NCBI RefSeq assembly: GCF_016342705.1
Contig: NZ_JAEINV010000008.1
Span: 105,794-169,793, forward strand
Direction of reading: 5' to 3'
DNA length: 64,000 nucleotides
Source: Lutibacter sp.
GTDB taxonomy: Bacteria; Bacteroidota; Bacteroidia; Flavobacteriales; Flavobacteriaceae
The notes under the pieces were generated by a model. The model was not told where the DNA came from. It did not search any database and worked only from the letters and a program-made list of their open reading frames with translations. Positions 1-7,453 of the stretch are shown here, one piece after another. Position 1 is the stretch's first letter. Each line of letters opens with the position of its first letter. Both the position numbers and the translations under genes were made by a program.

Positions 1-71
1 AAAAATGTTGAATAGTTTATGAGTTTAAAAGTTTAAACCTTTAAACTGTTCAACAATTAAACATTTACACT

Positions 72-1349
72 ATGAAACTTTGGGATAAAGGATTTTCAAC
101 CGATAAAAAAATAGATTTATTTACAGTTGGTAATGATAGAGAACTCGATTTAATTTTAGCAAAATACGATGTGATTGGCAATTTGGCACATGCTAAAATG
201 TTACATAAAATAGGTTTGTTAACGGCGGAAGAAATTGCAGCTATAGAAGTTGAATTAAATTCAATTTTAAAAACTATTGAAGAAGGAAACTTCACCATTG
301 AAGATACTTTTGAAGATGTGCATTCTAAGGTAGAATATTTGTTAACTGAAAAGTTAGGCGATACTGGTAAAAAAATTCATACAGCACGTTCTAGAAACGA
401 TCAAGTTTTAGTGGATGTACATTTGTATTTAAAAGATGCTTTAAATGAAATTAATGCAGAAGTTGATGATTTATTTAATTTATTAATTTCGTTGGCAGAA
501 CAATATAAAAATGTATTATTACCTGGTTACACGCATTTACAAGTGGCAATGCCTTCCTCTTTTGGAATGTGGTTTTCTGCGTATGCTGAAACATTGATAG
601 ATGACATTTACTTTTTAAAAGCGGCATATAAAGTTGCAGATCAAAATCCGTTAGGTTCCGCGGCTGGTTATGGAAGTTCTTTTCCAATTGATAGAGAGGA
701 AACAACCAAATTATTAGGTTTTGAAACGTTAAAATTCAACTCTGTTGCAGCTCAAATGGGACGTGGAAAGTTAGAAAAATCTGTTTCTTTTGCCATAAGT
801 TCGGTTGCAAGTACGTTGGCTAAAATGAGTATGGATATTTGTTTGTATATGAGTCAGAATTTTAATTTTATCTCATTTCCTGATGAATTAACTACAGGTT
901 CTAGTATTATGCCTCATAAAAAAAATCCAGATGTTTTTGAGTTGATTCGTGGGAAATGCAACAAATTACAAGCGTTACCATACGAGTTTACGTTGATAAC
1001 AAATAATTTACCTAGCGGTTATCATAGAGATTTGCAATTGTTAAAAGAAGGGTTAATTCCATCATTTTCAACGTTAAAAGCTTGTTTAGAAATGTTAACC
1101 TATTCTTTAAAAAACATTAGAGTTAGAACTGATATTGTTGAAGAAGAAAAATATTTGTATTTATTTAGTGTTGAGGAAGTTAATAAGCTAGTTCAAAACG
1201 GAACACCGTTTAGAGATGCTTATAAACAAGTAGGAAAAGATATTAAGAATGGTACTTTTAATCCAGATAAAAGTGTAAATCACACGCACAAAGGAAGTGT
1301 TGGTAATTTATGTTTAGATGAAATTGTAGCCAAGAAAAATAAAGCATAA
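72..1349 (+). CDS. argH: Argininosuccinate lyase
   Basis: Cleaves argininosuccinate to arginine and fumarate, the last step of cytosolic arginine biosynthesis. The 425-residue product carries the fumarase/aspartase superfamily signature GSSIMPHKKNP at residues 276-286, whose Ser is the catalytic-loop serine. It also has the N-terminal HTARSRNDQ block near residue 105 that is typical of ArgH. Length is slightly below the usual 450-460 residues, with the shorter C-terminal domain I would expect in Flavobacteriia. The ATG at 72 follows an AT-rich leader. Upstream arg genes, if present, lie outside the window. The gene ends just before a long hairpin element. Confidence 0.96.
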   Translation: MKLWDKGFSTDKKIDLFTVGNDRELDLILAKYDVIGNLAHAKMLHKIGLLTAEEIAAIEVELNSILKTIEEGNFTIEDTFEDVHSKVEYLLTEKLGDTGKKIHTARSRNDQVLVDVHLYLKDALNEINAEVDDLFNLLISLAEQYKNVLLPGYTHLQVAMPSSFGMWFSAYAETLIDDIYFLKAAYKVADQNPLGSAAGYGSSFPIDREETTKLLGFETLKFNSVAAQMGRGKLEKSVSFAISSVASTLAKMSMDICLYMSQNFNFISFPDELTTGSSIMPHKKNPDVFELIRGKCNKLQALPYEFTLITNNLPSGYHRDLQLLKEGLIPSFSTLKACLEMLTYSLKNIRVRTDIVEEEKYLYLFSVEEVNKLVQNGTPFRDAYKQVGKDIKNGTFNPDKSVNHTHKGSVGNLCLDEIVAKKNKA

Positions 1350-1357
1350 AATACAAC

Positions 1358-1493
1358 GAGGCTGTTTTAAAATTTTTTATTCGTCATTCTGAATTTATTT
1401 CAGAATCTCATCCTGTAACCATAAAATAGTTAGAGAACCTGAAACAAATTTAGGTTGACGGACACTTAGCATTTAAAAACAGCCTCTTTTTTA
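1358..1493 (+). repeat. Nested palindromic element / terminator after argH (REP- or MITE-like)
   Basis: Outer arms at 1358-1371 (GAGGCTGTTTTAAA) and 1472-1486 pair almost perfectly and are followed by a T-run, so the element can act as a rho-independent terminator for argH. Inside lies a long imperfect inverted repeat: 1382-1403 (CGTCATTCTGAATTT then ATTTCAG) pairs with 1439-1460, ending TTGACG. The left inner arm is itself a small hairpin, ATTCTGAA/TTCAGAAT. From general familiarity, sequences like GTCATTCTGAA..TTTCAGAATCT recur between genes in flavobacterial genomes. Only one copy is present here, so the mobile or repeat status is an inference. Confidence 0.6.
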
Positions 1494-1510
1494 TTTCTTC
1501 AAAAGAGATT

Positions 1511-2962
1511 TTAATCCATTACAAATTTAAATCCTGCTGAAATAATTCCGGCAGTTAAACCCGTATTCCTTTTGTAATTGCTGTATTTTAAATCCACACT
1601 TTTTAAACCAAGTTTCCAGATTCTTCGAGAAGTAAATATGTCGGTATAAGAAATTCCAAAACCAAACTGATTGGAGTTGAATTCAGATAAATCATAGTCT
1701 GAGGTGTAAAATTCATTCGTTGATAAAAGTTGCTCATAAGGCGCAAAATAATCCGCAGCCGTTTGAGTATAGTATCTATATGTTGGGTATAACGTAAACT
1801 TATCACTAATTTTAATTGGTAATTCTATGTTGGCAGTATGTGATGTAATTCCCCAATCATCATAATAATACCTATAATACGTTCGTAAAGAAATTATTTC
1901 ATTTAAATAATAATTAAAACGCGCTCCAACAGGTAGTTTAAATCGGGTATCGGGCAAACGTTCAATATCATCTGCCAATTGAAAAACATCGGTATTTTCT
2001 TTTGAAGTATAATTAGCAATACTGGAAGCATTACCAATATAATAGTTAGCTCTATCTCCAAAATACACACGTTGCATTGGGTTTGCTAACCAACCATTTT
2101 GTTGAACAACATCTAAAAAGACGGAAATTTGTGCCTTTTTGCTCAATATTTGTGAAAAACTGATGGAAGCAGAATACGTATTTCTAGATTTATTTTCAAC
2201 CAGCGTTGTATTAAATGGACTCCAAACGGTTGTGCCTGTTTTATTTATAATTGAGCCGTTTTGGTCTAAAATATCAACACCTTCAAAAAAACCATCGTTT
2301 AAATTTTTATTTACTTCTTTGTACGATTTAATTTCTGTAGGATACACTGGCTGCCAACTATCCATATAAATATTGGCTTTTAAACCAATTTCTGTATTTT
2401 TTTCATTAAAAAGTTTGGTAAAATTTCCACCAACACCAATAGAAGTATAATCAAATTCTTTAGCAAAAGATAGGTTTGCTCCAATTATTGAATTTCTATC
2501 TTCTGAAGAATGGCTATAACCAATATCTCCGTTAACCCAAACATCGCTTTTAGAAGCTCCAGATGATTCTACCCAAGGACTTCCAGTTACTGCTCCAGAA
2601 GCAACTAATTTAGCGCTTTTGTCATCATCTTCATCATCTCCTCCACGTGATGCTCCAGAAGCATCAAACGGATTTAAATTACTAGAAGAAGCTGAACTGT
2701 AAGCAGATATTGTTGCATCAATGGTGAAAATATCATTATCATTTAAAGGAATTGATACTGTAATTGTTGTTGCTAAATCGGTTAATTTTTCACTTCCAAT
2801 TCCACCAGTAACTGCAGCATTATCTCCATCTTGCCCATAAAAACTAGAAATTAAATCAACTTCAGTATTTTCAAGGACACGCTTTTTATACGTATTAGTT
2901 TCATTTTGAGAAAAGCCAAAAAATGAAATAAATAAAATAAATAAACTTATATATTTTTTCAT
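1511..2962 (-). CDS. DUF3570 outer-membrane protein of an ApbE-linked redox locus
   Basis: 483 residues with a signal peptide (residues 1-18, ending FGFSQ) and, further on, alternating aromatic/polar strands typical of an outer-membrane beta-barrel. Recognised as a DUF3570-type protein by overall sequence and by its neighbours; the molecular function is unknown. A Ser/Gly/Asp-rich loop contains three SGA motifs: DASGAS at 100-105, ASGAV at 121-125 and ESSGAS at 132-137. The first and last resemble the ApbE flavinylation motif D-x-x-[ST]-G-A-[ST], but each has one residue fewer between the acid and SGA. It is the last gene of the Trx-ApbE-DUF4266-DUF3570 operon, 9 nt after the DUF4266 stop. 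Confidence 0.8.
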   Translation of the reverse strand: MKKYISLFILFISFFGFSQNETNTYKKRVLENTEVDLISSFYGQDGDNAAVTGGIGSEKLTDLATTITVSIPLNDNDIFTIDATISAYSSASSSNLNPFDASGASRGGDDEDDDKSAKLVASGAVTGSPWVESSGASKSDVWVNGDIGYSHSSEDRNSIIGANLSFAKEFDYTSIGVGGNFTKLFNEKNTEIGLKANIYMDSWQPVYPTEIKSYKEVNKNLNDGFFEGVDILDQNGSIINKTGTTVWSPFNTTLVENKSRNTYSASISFSQILSKKAQISVFLDVVQQNGWLANPMQRVYFGDRANYYIGNASSIANYTSKENTDVFQLADDIERLPDTRFKLPVGARFNYYLNEIISLRTYYRYYYDDWGITSHTANIELPIKISDKFTLYPTYRYYTQTAADYFAPYEQLLSTNEFYTSDYDLSEFNSNQFGFGISYTDIFTSRRIWKLGLKSVDLKYSNYKRNTGLTAGIISAGFKFVMD

Positions 2963-2971
2963 AATTATATA

Positions 2972-3184
2972 TTAATTACATCCGCAACCACCGCCTGATT
3001 TTCCTCCGTTTGCTCCAGAGGCAGCTTCTCTATACACTTGAAAACTAGTTTCAAATTTGTTTATTTTTCTATCAGCTAACACCATATCTGGGTCGTTTAA
3101 GTATACTTTTTCGTATTCTTTTACAACAACACAAGAGCTGCATAAAGCGAGAGTTACTAGCCCTAAAAAAGTTTTTTTAATCAT
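2972..3184 (-). CDS. DUF4266 mini-lipoprotein with C-terminal GGGCGCN
   Basis: A 70-residue protein with a lipoprotein signal peptide (likely lipidated Cys18 after LCSS), so it should sit on a membrane facing the periplasm or surface. The middle (KVYLNDPDMVLADR, about 27-39) is polar. The C-terminus is Gly-rich, with AASGANGG at 54-61 and a terminal CGC. This fits the DUF4266 family, whose function is unknown. It overlaps the upstream apbE by 4 nt (ATGA), indicating translational coupling. An ApbE flavin transferase, a thioredoxin and a DUF3570 barrel in the same operon suggest a redox role; whether the two terminal Cys bind metal or act as a dithiol is not known. Confidence 0.78.
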   Translation of the reverse strand: MIKKTFLGLVTLALCSSCVVVKEYEKVYLNDPDMVLADRKINKFETSFQVYREAASGANGGKSGGGCGCN

Positions 3185-4164
3185 ATTTTGTTAATATTTA
3201 TATTGTTAGAAGTGTGAATTCCCCCTTTTGAATCGATGATTATACATTCAATATTTTTTAATTGATTTATTCTGTTTAAACCAATTTCAGTTCCCATTAC
3301 AAATATAGATGTTGCCAACGCATCGGCTAATTCTGCTTTTGGGGCAAAAACCGAAACACTAATTATTTCGGTAGCTGGGTAACCAGTTCTTGGATCAATA
3401 ATATGAGAATAGCGTTTGCCATTAAAACTTACATATTTTTCATAATCACCAGATGTGACTACTGCACTGTTTGAAATTGGTAAAAGTGCAAAAGCATTAT
3501 TTTTATTTAACGGATTGGTTATGGCAACTTTCCAATCATCTCCATTTGGTTGTTTCCCCCAAGTATTCATATCTCCAGAAGCATTTATAATTCCGGCAAC
3601 AACTCCTTCAGAAATTAATAACGCTTTAGCTTTGTCGGCTGCATACCCTTTTCCTATGGCGCCAAATCCAATTTTCATTCCTTTTAATTTTAGAAATACG
3701 GTTTGTTTTTCTTTATCAAGTAGTATATTTTGAAAACCTACTTTTGAAACCGATTCGTTAATTTCTTTTTCAGAAGGCATTGTTTTCATACTGCCATCAA
3801 ACTTCCAAATTTTATCCATAGAAGCATAGCTAATATCAAAAGCACCATCGGTTAATTTTGAAATTGCTATAGCGCGTTCAATTAAATCAAACAATTCTTT
3901 ATCAACTTTTACAGGTTGTATTCCTGCATTTCTAATTATTTCTGATGTTTGTGAATTTGGATCCCACGATGAAATTAATTTTTCAATTCGGGTAATTTCC
4001 TCAATAGCTAAGTTAATGTAATAAGAAGCTTTTAATGTATCATTTGCTACCACCGAAATATCAAATCGGCTTCCCATTAATTTCAATGTTTTTCTATGTA
4101 TTTGTTGGCTAAATAGCTGTGTAGAACAAAATAAAATTACAATTAAAAATAGTTGTTTTTTCAT
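3181..4164 (-). CDS. apbE: FAD:protein FMN transferase (ApbE family)
   Basis: 327 residues with a cleavable signal peptide (MKKQLFLIVILFCSTQLFSQ), so it acts outside the cytoplasm. ApbE enzymes transfer FMN from FAD to a Thr or Ser of a target protein, and need Mg2+. Diagnostic features are the MGSRFDISV start of the domain (about 30-38), the IGFGAIGKGYAADKA motif near residue 170, SGDMN in the centre and YSHIIDPRTGYP (about 247-258). No classical flavinylated partner (NqrB/C, RnfG, fumarate reductase) is present in the window, so the target is likely a neighbour. The start overlaps the thioredoxin stop (TAATG) and the end overlaps DUF4266 (ATGA). Confidence 0.93.
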   Translation of the reverse strand: MKKQLFLIVILFCSTQLFSQQIHRKTLKLMGSRFDISVVANDTLKASYYINLAIEEITRIEKLISSWDPNSQTSEIIRNAGIQPVKVDKELFDLIERAIAISKLTDGAFDISYASMDKIWKFDGSMKTMPSEKEINESVSKVGFQNILLDKEKQTVFLKLKGMKIGFGAIGKGYAADKAKALLISEGVVAGIINASGDMNTWGKQPNGDDWKVAITNPLNKNNAFALLPISNSAVVTSGDYEKYVSFNGKRYSHIIDPRTGYPATEIISVSVFAPKAELADALATSIFVMGTEIGLNRINQLKNIECIIIDSKGGIHTSNNININKI

Positions 4165-4598
4165 TATTTAAATGAAGTAAGTGTTTTTATGTATTCTGAT
4201 GGACTTGTTTTTTTGTAGCCAGTATTTCCTAGCATTTTTCCATTTTTATCTAAAACTGCAACAAAAGGAAAGTAACCTTGTGTGTTGTATTTTTCCATTA
4301 GTTGGTTGTTTTGTTTTTGCTGACTTTCAGTTAATTTATTTTTACTTTTTCTTGGAAAATCTGCCTTTAGCATAATAAAATGCTCTTTTGAATAGTTTAT
4401 GAATTCTGGTGTACTCCAAATTTCTCTATCTAGTTTTATGCAAGGCGCACACCAGTCTGATCCTTGAAAAACCAACACAATATTTCTATTTTTTTCAGAA
4501 GCTTCTTTTTTTGCTTTACTAAAATCCGTATTCCATTCCTGCGCATAACTTGTAAAAACTAAAATTAAAAGCAAAACACTTAAAATTATTTTTTTCAT
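4164..4598 (-). CDS. Exported thioredoxin-fold protein
   Basis: Start placed at the internal ATG (4598) because it gives a standard signal peptide, MKKIILSVLLLILVFTSYAQ; an upstream ATG at 4640 would add 14 unlikely residues. The 144-residue product has a thioredoxin-like fold of the thioredoxin_7/DUF255-like type, with the active-site motif WCAPC (Cys50 and Cys53) and the cis-Pro region GYFPFVAVLDKNG. It probably acts as a periplasmic disulfide reductase or isomerase. First gene of the Trx-ApbE-DUF4266-DUF3570 operon, so a Cys-containing neighbour such as DUF4266 is a plausible client. Confidence 0.88.
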   Translation of the reverse strand: MKKIILSVLLLILVFTSYAQEWNTDFSKAKKEASEKNRNIVLVFQGSDWCAPCIKLDREIWSTPEFINYSKEHFIMLKADFPRKSKNKLTESQQKQNNQLMEKYNTQGYFPFVAVLDKNGKMLGNTGYKKTSPSEYIKTLTSFK

Positions 4599-4710
4599 TT
4601 TTTTGATTGTTAAATTTGTGGTGAATATATTAAATAACACTTTTAAGAGTTTAAACCCTACTATAAGTTTAGCTAAACGTTAACGAACTAAGTATAGGTT
4701 TATTTTAAAA

Positions 4711-5397
4711 TCAAATACAAACATTCCAAATAGGATCATTTGGAGTTTGCGCAACTAATGAGATATTTTCTTTAGTAACAGGGTGAATAAATTCAATTTT
4801 ACGTGCATGTAAATGAATACTTGCATCTTTATTGCTTCTATCAAAACCGTATTTTAAATCGCCTTTAATTGGTGAGCCAATAGCTGCAAGTTGACACCTA
4901 ATTTGATGATGGCGACCAGTTTCTAAATCAACTTCTAGCAAGTGATAATTGTCTAAAGATTTGATAACTTTATAATGAAGAATGGCTTTTTTACTACCTT
5001 CAATTTCAGAAGAATAGGAAGTGGATTTATTGTTTTTTGGATTTTTTCTTAAAAACCCAGTTAAAGTTTCTTCTAATTTGTTCGGTAAATTTTTTACAAC
5101 AGCCCAATAGGTTTTATTCACTTCTTTATTGCGTAACATTTTATTAAAACGTTCCAGTGCTTTGGAAGTTTTGGCAAAAACAACAAGGCCAGTTGTAGGT
5201 CTGTCTAATCTGTGCACAACTCCTAAAAAAACATTTCCGGGTTTGTTGTAAGTTTCTTTTATATATTCCTTAACAATCTCGCTTAGCGGCGTGTCACCGG
5301 TTTTATCACCTTGCACAATATCACCAGATTGTTTATTAACAATAATTAAGTGGTTGTCTTCAAATAAAATATTTAAAGTGCTTTTGGTTGAAGCCAT
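4711..5397 (-). CDS. RluA-family pseudouridine synthase
   Basis: Converts specific uridines in rRNA or tRNA to pseudouridine. The 228-residue protein has the RluA signature HRLDRPTTGL at 62-71, in which Asp65 is the catalytic aspartate. ETGRHHQIRCQLA (about 159-171) and the HLHARKIEFIHPVT block near the C-terminus are also family hallmarks. There is no N-terminal S4 domain, so it is shorter than RluC/RluD and closer to RluA or TruC; the target uridine cannot be told. It lies 6 nt downstream of engB on the same strand, in a probable three-gene operon. Confidence 0.9.
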   Translation of the reverse strand: MASTKSTLNILFEDNHLIIVNKQSGDIVQGDKTGDTPLSEIVKEYIKETYNKPGNVFLGVVHRLDRPTTGLVVFAKTSKALERFNKMLRNKEVNKTYWAVVKNLPNKLEETLTGFLRKNPKNNKSTSYSSEIEGSKKAILHYKVIKSLDNYHLLEVDLETGRHHQIRCQLAAIGSPIKGDLKYGFDRSNKDASIHLHARKIEFIHPVTKENISLVAQTPNDPIWNVCI

Positions 5398-5403
5398 GGT
5401 GTT

Positions 5404-6015
5404 TTAAGAATTTTCTAAAACTTTTTGATTTAAATCATCAATAAAAGTAAGTAATTCTTCTTTTCCTGACGCATCTGTAGCGGAAGTAGTAAAATAAGGA
5501 GGCATACTTTCCCAAATGGTACTAGTCATAGTTTTGCTATAAATCTGCACATTTCTATTTAATTGAGAAAGTTTAAGTTTGTCAGACTTTGTAAAAACAA
5601 TACAAAAAGCAATGCCGTTTTCACCTAAAAACTCCATAAATTCAAGATCAATTTTTTGAGGTTCTAATCTAGAATCTACCAAAACAAAAGTGCAAATTAA
5701 CTGTTCTCGTTGCAGAAAATAATCTTTAATAAATTCTTGAAAACCTTGTCGTAAAGATTTAGAAACTTTGGCATATCCATACCCAGGTAAATCAACTAAA
5801 AACCAATTGGTATTAATTTTAAAATGATTTATTAATTGTGTTTTTCCAGGTTTTCCTGATGTTTTAGCCAATTTACTGTGGCCTGTTAACATATTAATTA
5901 AAGATGACTTACCAACGTTTGAACGACCAATAAATGCATATTCGGGTAATTGCTCTTTCGGGCATCTTTTTACGTCTGTATTGCTAATAATAAAATCAGC
6001 TGTTTTAATAATCAT
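5404..6015 (-). CDS. engB: Ribosome biogenesis GTPase EngB (YihA/YsxC)
   Basis: Small TRAFAC-class GTPase needed for late assembly of the large ribosomal subunit. At 203 residues it has the normal family size. Visible motifs are the P-loop GRSNVGKSS (30-38), switch II DLPGYGYAKV (75-84), G4 TKSD (142-145) and the G5-like TSA near 181. It sits between an alpha/beta hydrolase (3 nt upstream) and the RluA-type synthase (6 nt downstream). This tight spacing indicates one transcript from the promoter near 6800. Confidence 0.95.
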   Translation of the reverse strand: MIIKTADFIISNTDVKRCPKEQLPEYAFIGRSNVGKSSLINMLTGHSKLAKTSGKPGKTQLINHFKINTNWFLVDLPGYGYAKVSKSLRQGFQEFIKDYFLQREQLICTFVLVDSRLEPQKIDLEFMEFLGENGIAFCIVFTKSDKLKLSQLNRNVQIYSKTMTSTIWESMPPYFTTSATDASGKEELLTFIDDLNQKVLENS

Positions 6016-6018
6016 CTA

Positions 6019-6783
6019 TTATAGTTTACGTTCCTTAAGCCATTTATGTAAAATTTCATTAAATCTATCGGGATGCTCCATCATTGGTGCATGACCACAT
6101 TCATCAATCCAAAATAAATCTGCATCTGGCAATAATCTTTGAAAATCAACAGCCACTTCTGGAGGCGTAACATTATCATTTCTTCCCCAAATTACACAAG
6201 CAGGAGTGTTTAATTTTGGTAAATCTTTAGCCATATTATGACGAATAGCACTTTTTGCGATAGCTAAAGTTCTAATAACCTTTGTGCGGTCATTAACAGA
6301 TGCATAAATTTCATCTACAGACTCCTTTGTTGCAATTTTTGGATCGAAAAAAACTTCTTCTGTTTTTTTCTTAATGTATTCATAATCACCTCTTTTAGGG
6401 TAAGTGTCTCCTAAAGATTTTTCATACAAACCAGAGCTACCTGCAAGCACTAATGCGCTTACATTTGGTAGGTTTAATTTTGCAAAATACAAAGCAATAT
6501 GTCCACCTAAAGAATTCCCAACTAAAATAGCGCTATCTATATTCTTATGTTTCATAAAATCTTTTAAAAATTTAGAAAGATTTTTAACATTTGTTTTTAA
6601 AATAGGTAACGAATATATTGGTAGTTCAGGAATTAAAACTTTATAACCATTTTGTGAAAAATAGTTATAAACACTGTCAAAATTGCTTAAGGCCCCTAAT
6701 AACCCGTGAAGCACAATTATTGGTTGTCCTTCACCAGCTTCGATATAACTAAATTTCCCTTCTTTTATAAGATTATGGCTCAT
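6019..6783 (-). CDS. Alpha/beta-fold hydrolase
   Basis: 254 residues of the alpha/beta hydrolase fold 1 type. The oxyanion segment HGLLG is at 26-30 and the nucleophile elbow GNSLGG is at 89-94 with Ser91. The acid is probably the Asp in IWGRNDNVTP, followed by the histidine in ECGHAPMMEHP near the C-terminus. No signal peptide, so cytosolic. The substrate is unknown; the family includes esterases, C-C hydrolases and haloperoxidase-like enzymes. First gene of the hydrolase-engB-rluA operon, with a TACCTTTG promoter element about 24 nt before the start. Confidence 0.85.
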   Translation of the reverse strand: MSHNLIKEGKFSYIEAGEGQPIIVLHGLLGALSNFDSVYNYFSQNGYKVLIPELPIYSLPILKTNVKNLSKFLKDFMKHKNIDSAILVGNSLGGHIALYFAKLNLPNVSALVLAGSSGLYEKSLGDTYPKRGDYEYIKKKTEEVFFDPKIATKESVDEIYASVNDRTKVIRTLAIAKSAIRHNMAKDLPKLNTPACVIWGRNDNVTPPEVAVDFQRLLPDADLFWIDECGHAPMMEHPDRFNEILHKWLKERKL

Positions 6784-6806
6784 TAATATTGTTTTTAAGC
6801 TAAATG

Positions 6807-6814
6807 CAAAGGTA
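6807..6814 (-). promoter_or_regulatory. -7 element upstream of hydrolase-engB-rluA operon
   Basis: On the minus strand the sequence reads TACCTTTG, a match to the Bacteroidetes -7 consensus TAnnTTTG, 23 nt before the ATG at 6783. No clear TTG -33 box is seen at the expected 18-20 nt spacing, so the match rests on the -7 element alone. Confidence 0.45.
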
Positions 6815-6901
6815 ACTATTTTTTCGAAAATACGACTTTTTTATAAATGCACGTAATTAATTATTTAATGGTTTGAAATTCAAAATTATAGCGTAATAAT
6901 A

Positions 6902-6955
6902 GGGGTAAGTGGTAAAAGTTATCAACAAAGTGGGATAAAGTGGTAAAATGTGGGA
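6902..6955 (+). promoter_or_regulatory. MraZ operator (phased GTGGGA/GTGGTA boxes)
   Basis: Three boxes, GTGGGA (6930-6935), GTGGTA (6940-6945) and GTGGGA (6950-6955), are spaced exactly 10 bp apart, one helical turn. Related boxes lie upstream at 6909-6914 (GTGGTA) and 6902-6907 (GGGGTA). MraZ proteins are known to bind TGGGN repeats separated by 5 nt in front of their own operon. The boxes sit directly upstream of the -7 element at 6965-6972, so they probably mediate autoregulation of the dcw cluster. Confidence 0.75.
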
Positions 6956-6964
6956 AAAAATTTA

Positions 6965-6972
6965 TATTTTTG
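6965..6972 (+). promoter_or_regulatory. dcw cluster promoter, -7 element
   Basis: TATTTTTG matches TAnnTTTG and lies 18 nt before the mraZ ATG at 6991. A -33 TTG is not visible; the expected position falls within the last MraZ boxes, which suggests the promoter is controlled by MraZ occupancy. Confidence 0.55.
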
Positions 6973-6990
6973 AATTAATTCAGCAAACTC

Positions 6991-7452
6991 ATGATAAATT
7001 TAATTGGCACATACGAAGGAAAAGCGGATGCAAAGCTAAGGCTTTTATTGCCAGCGCCTTTAAAAAAACAACTTGCTTCTGTGATGCAAGATGGGTTTGT
7101 TATGAAACGCTCAGTACATGAACAATGTTTGGAGTTATACGCCATGGATGAGTGGAATTTGTTAATGAATGAAATTAGTAGCATTAACAGATTTGTAAAA
7201 AAGAACAATGATTTTATTAGAATATTTACAGCAGGTATAAAAATTGTTGAATTAGATAGCGCGGGCAGATTACTTATATCAAAAGATTTACAAGCATATG
7301 CTGGAATCACTAAAGAGATTGTGTTAGCAGCATCTGGCAATGTAATTGAAATTTGGGATAAAGATAAATATGAAGCTTCTATTAATATAGCTCCTGATCA
7401 ATTTTCGGCTTTAACTGAAGATGTAATGGGTGGAATTAAAAAAGAACTATAA
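6991..7452 (+). CDS. mraZ: Transcriptional regulator MraZ
   Basis: 153-residue double SpoVT/AbrB-like protein that forms a ring and binds repeats in front of the dcw operon. Each half should hold a DxxGR-type motif: the first half has GKADAKLRLLLP (about 10-21), slightly divergent, and the second has ELDSAGRLLISKDLQAYAGI (about 89-108). It is the first gene of the cluster, directly behind the phased boxes at 6902-6955, as in other bacteria. The rsmH ATG starts 2 nt after its stop. Confidence 0.94.
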   Translation: MINLIGTYEGKADAKLRLLLPAPLKKQLASVMQDGFVMKRSVHEQCLELYAMDEWNLLMNEISSINRFVKKNNDFIRIFTAGIKIVELDSAGRLLISKDLQAYAGITKEIVLAASGNVIEIWDKDKYEASINIAPDQFSALTEDVMGGIKKEL

Positions 7453-7453
7453 A

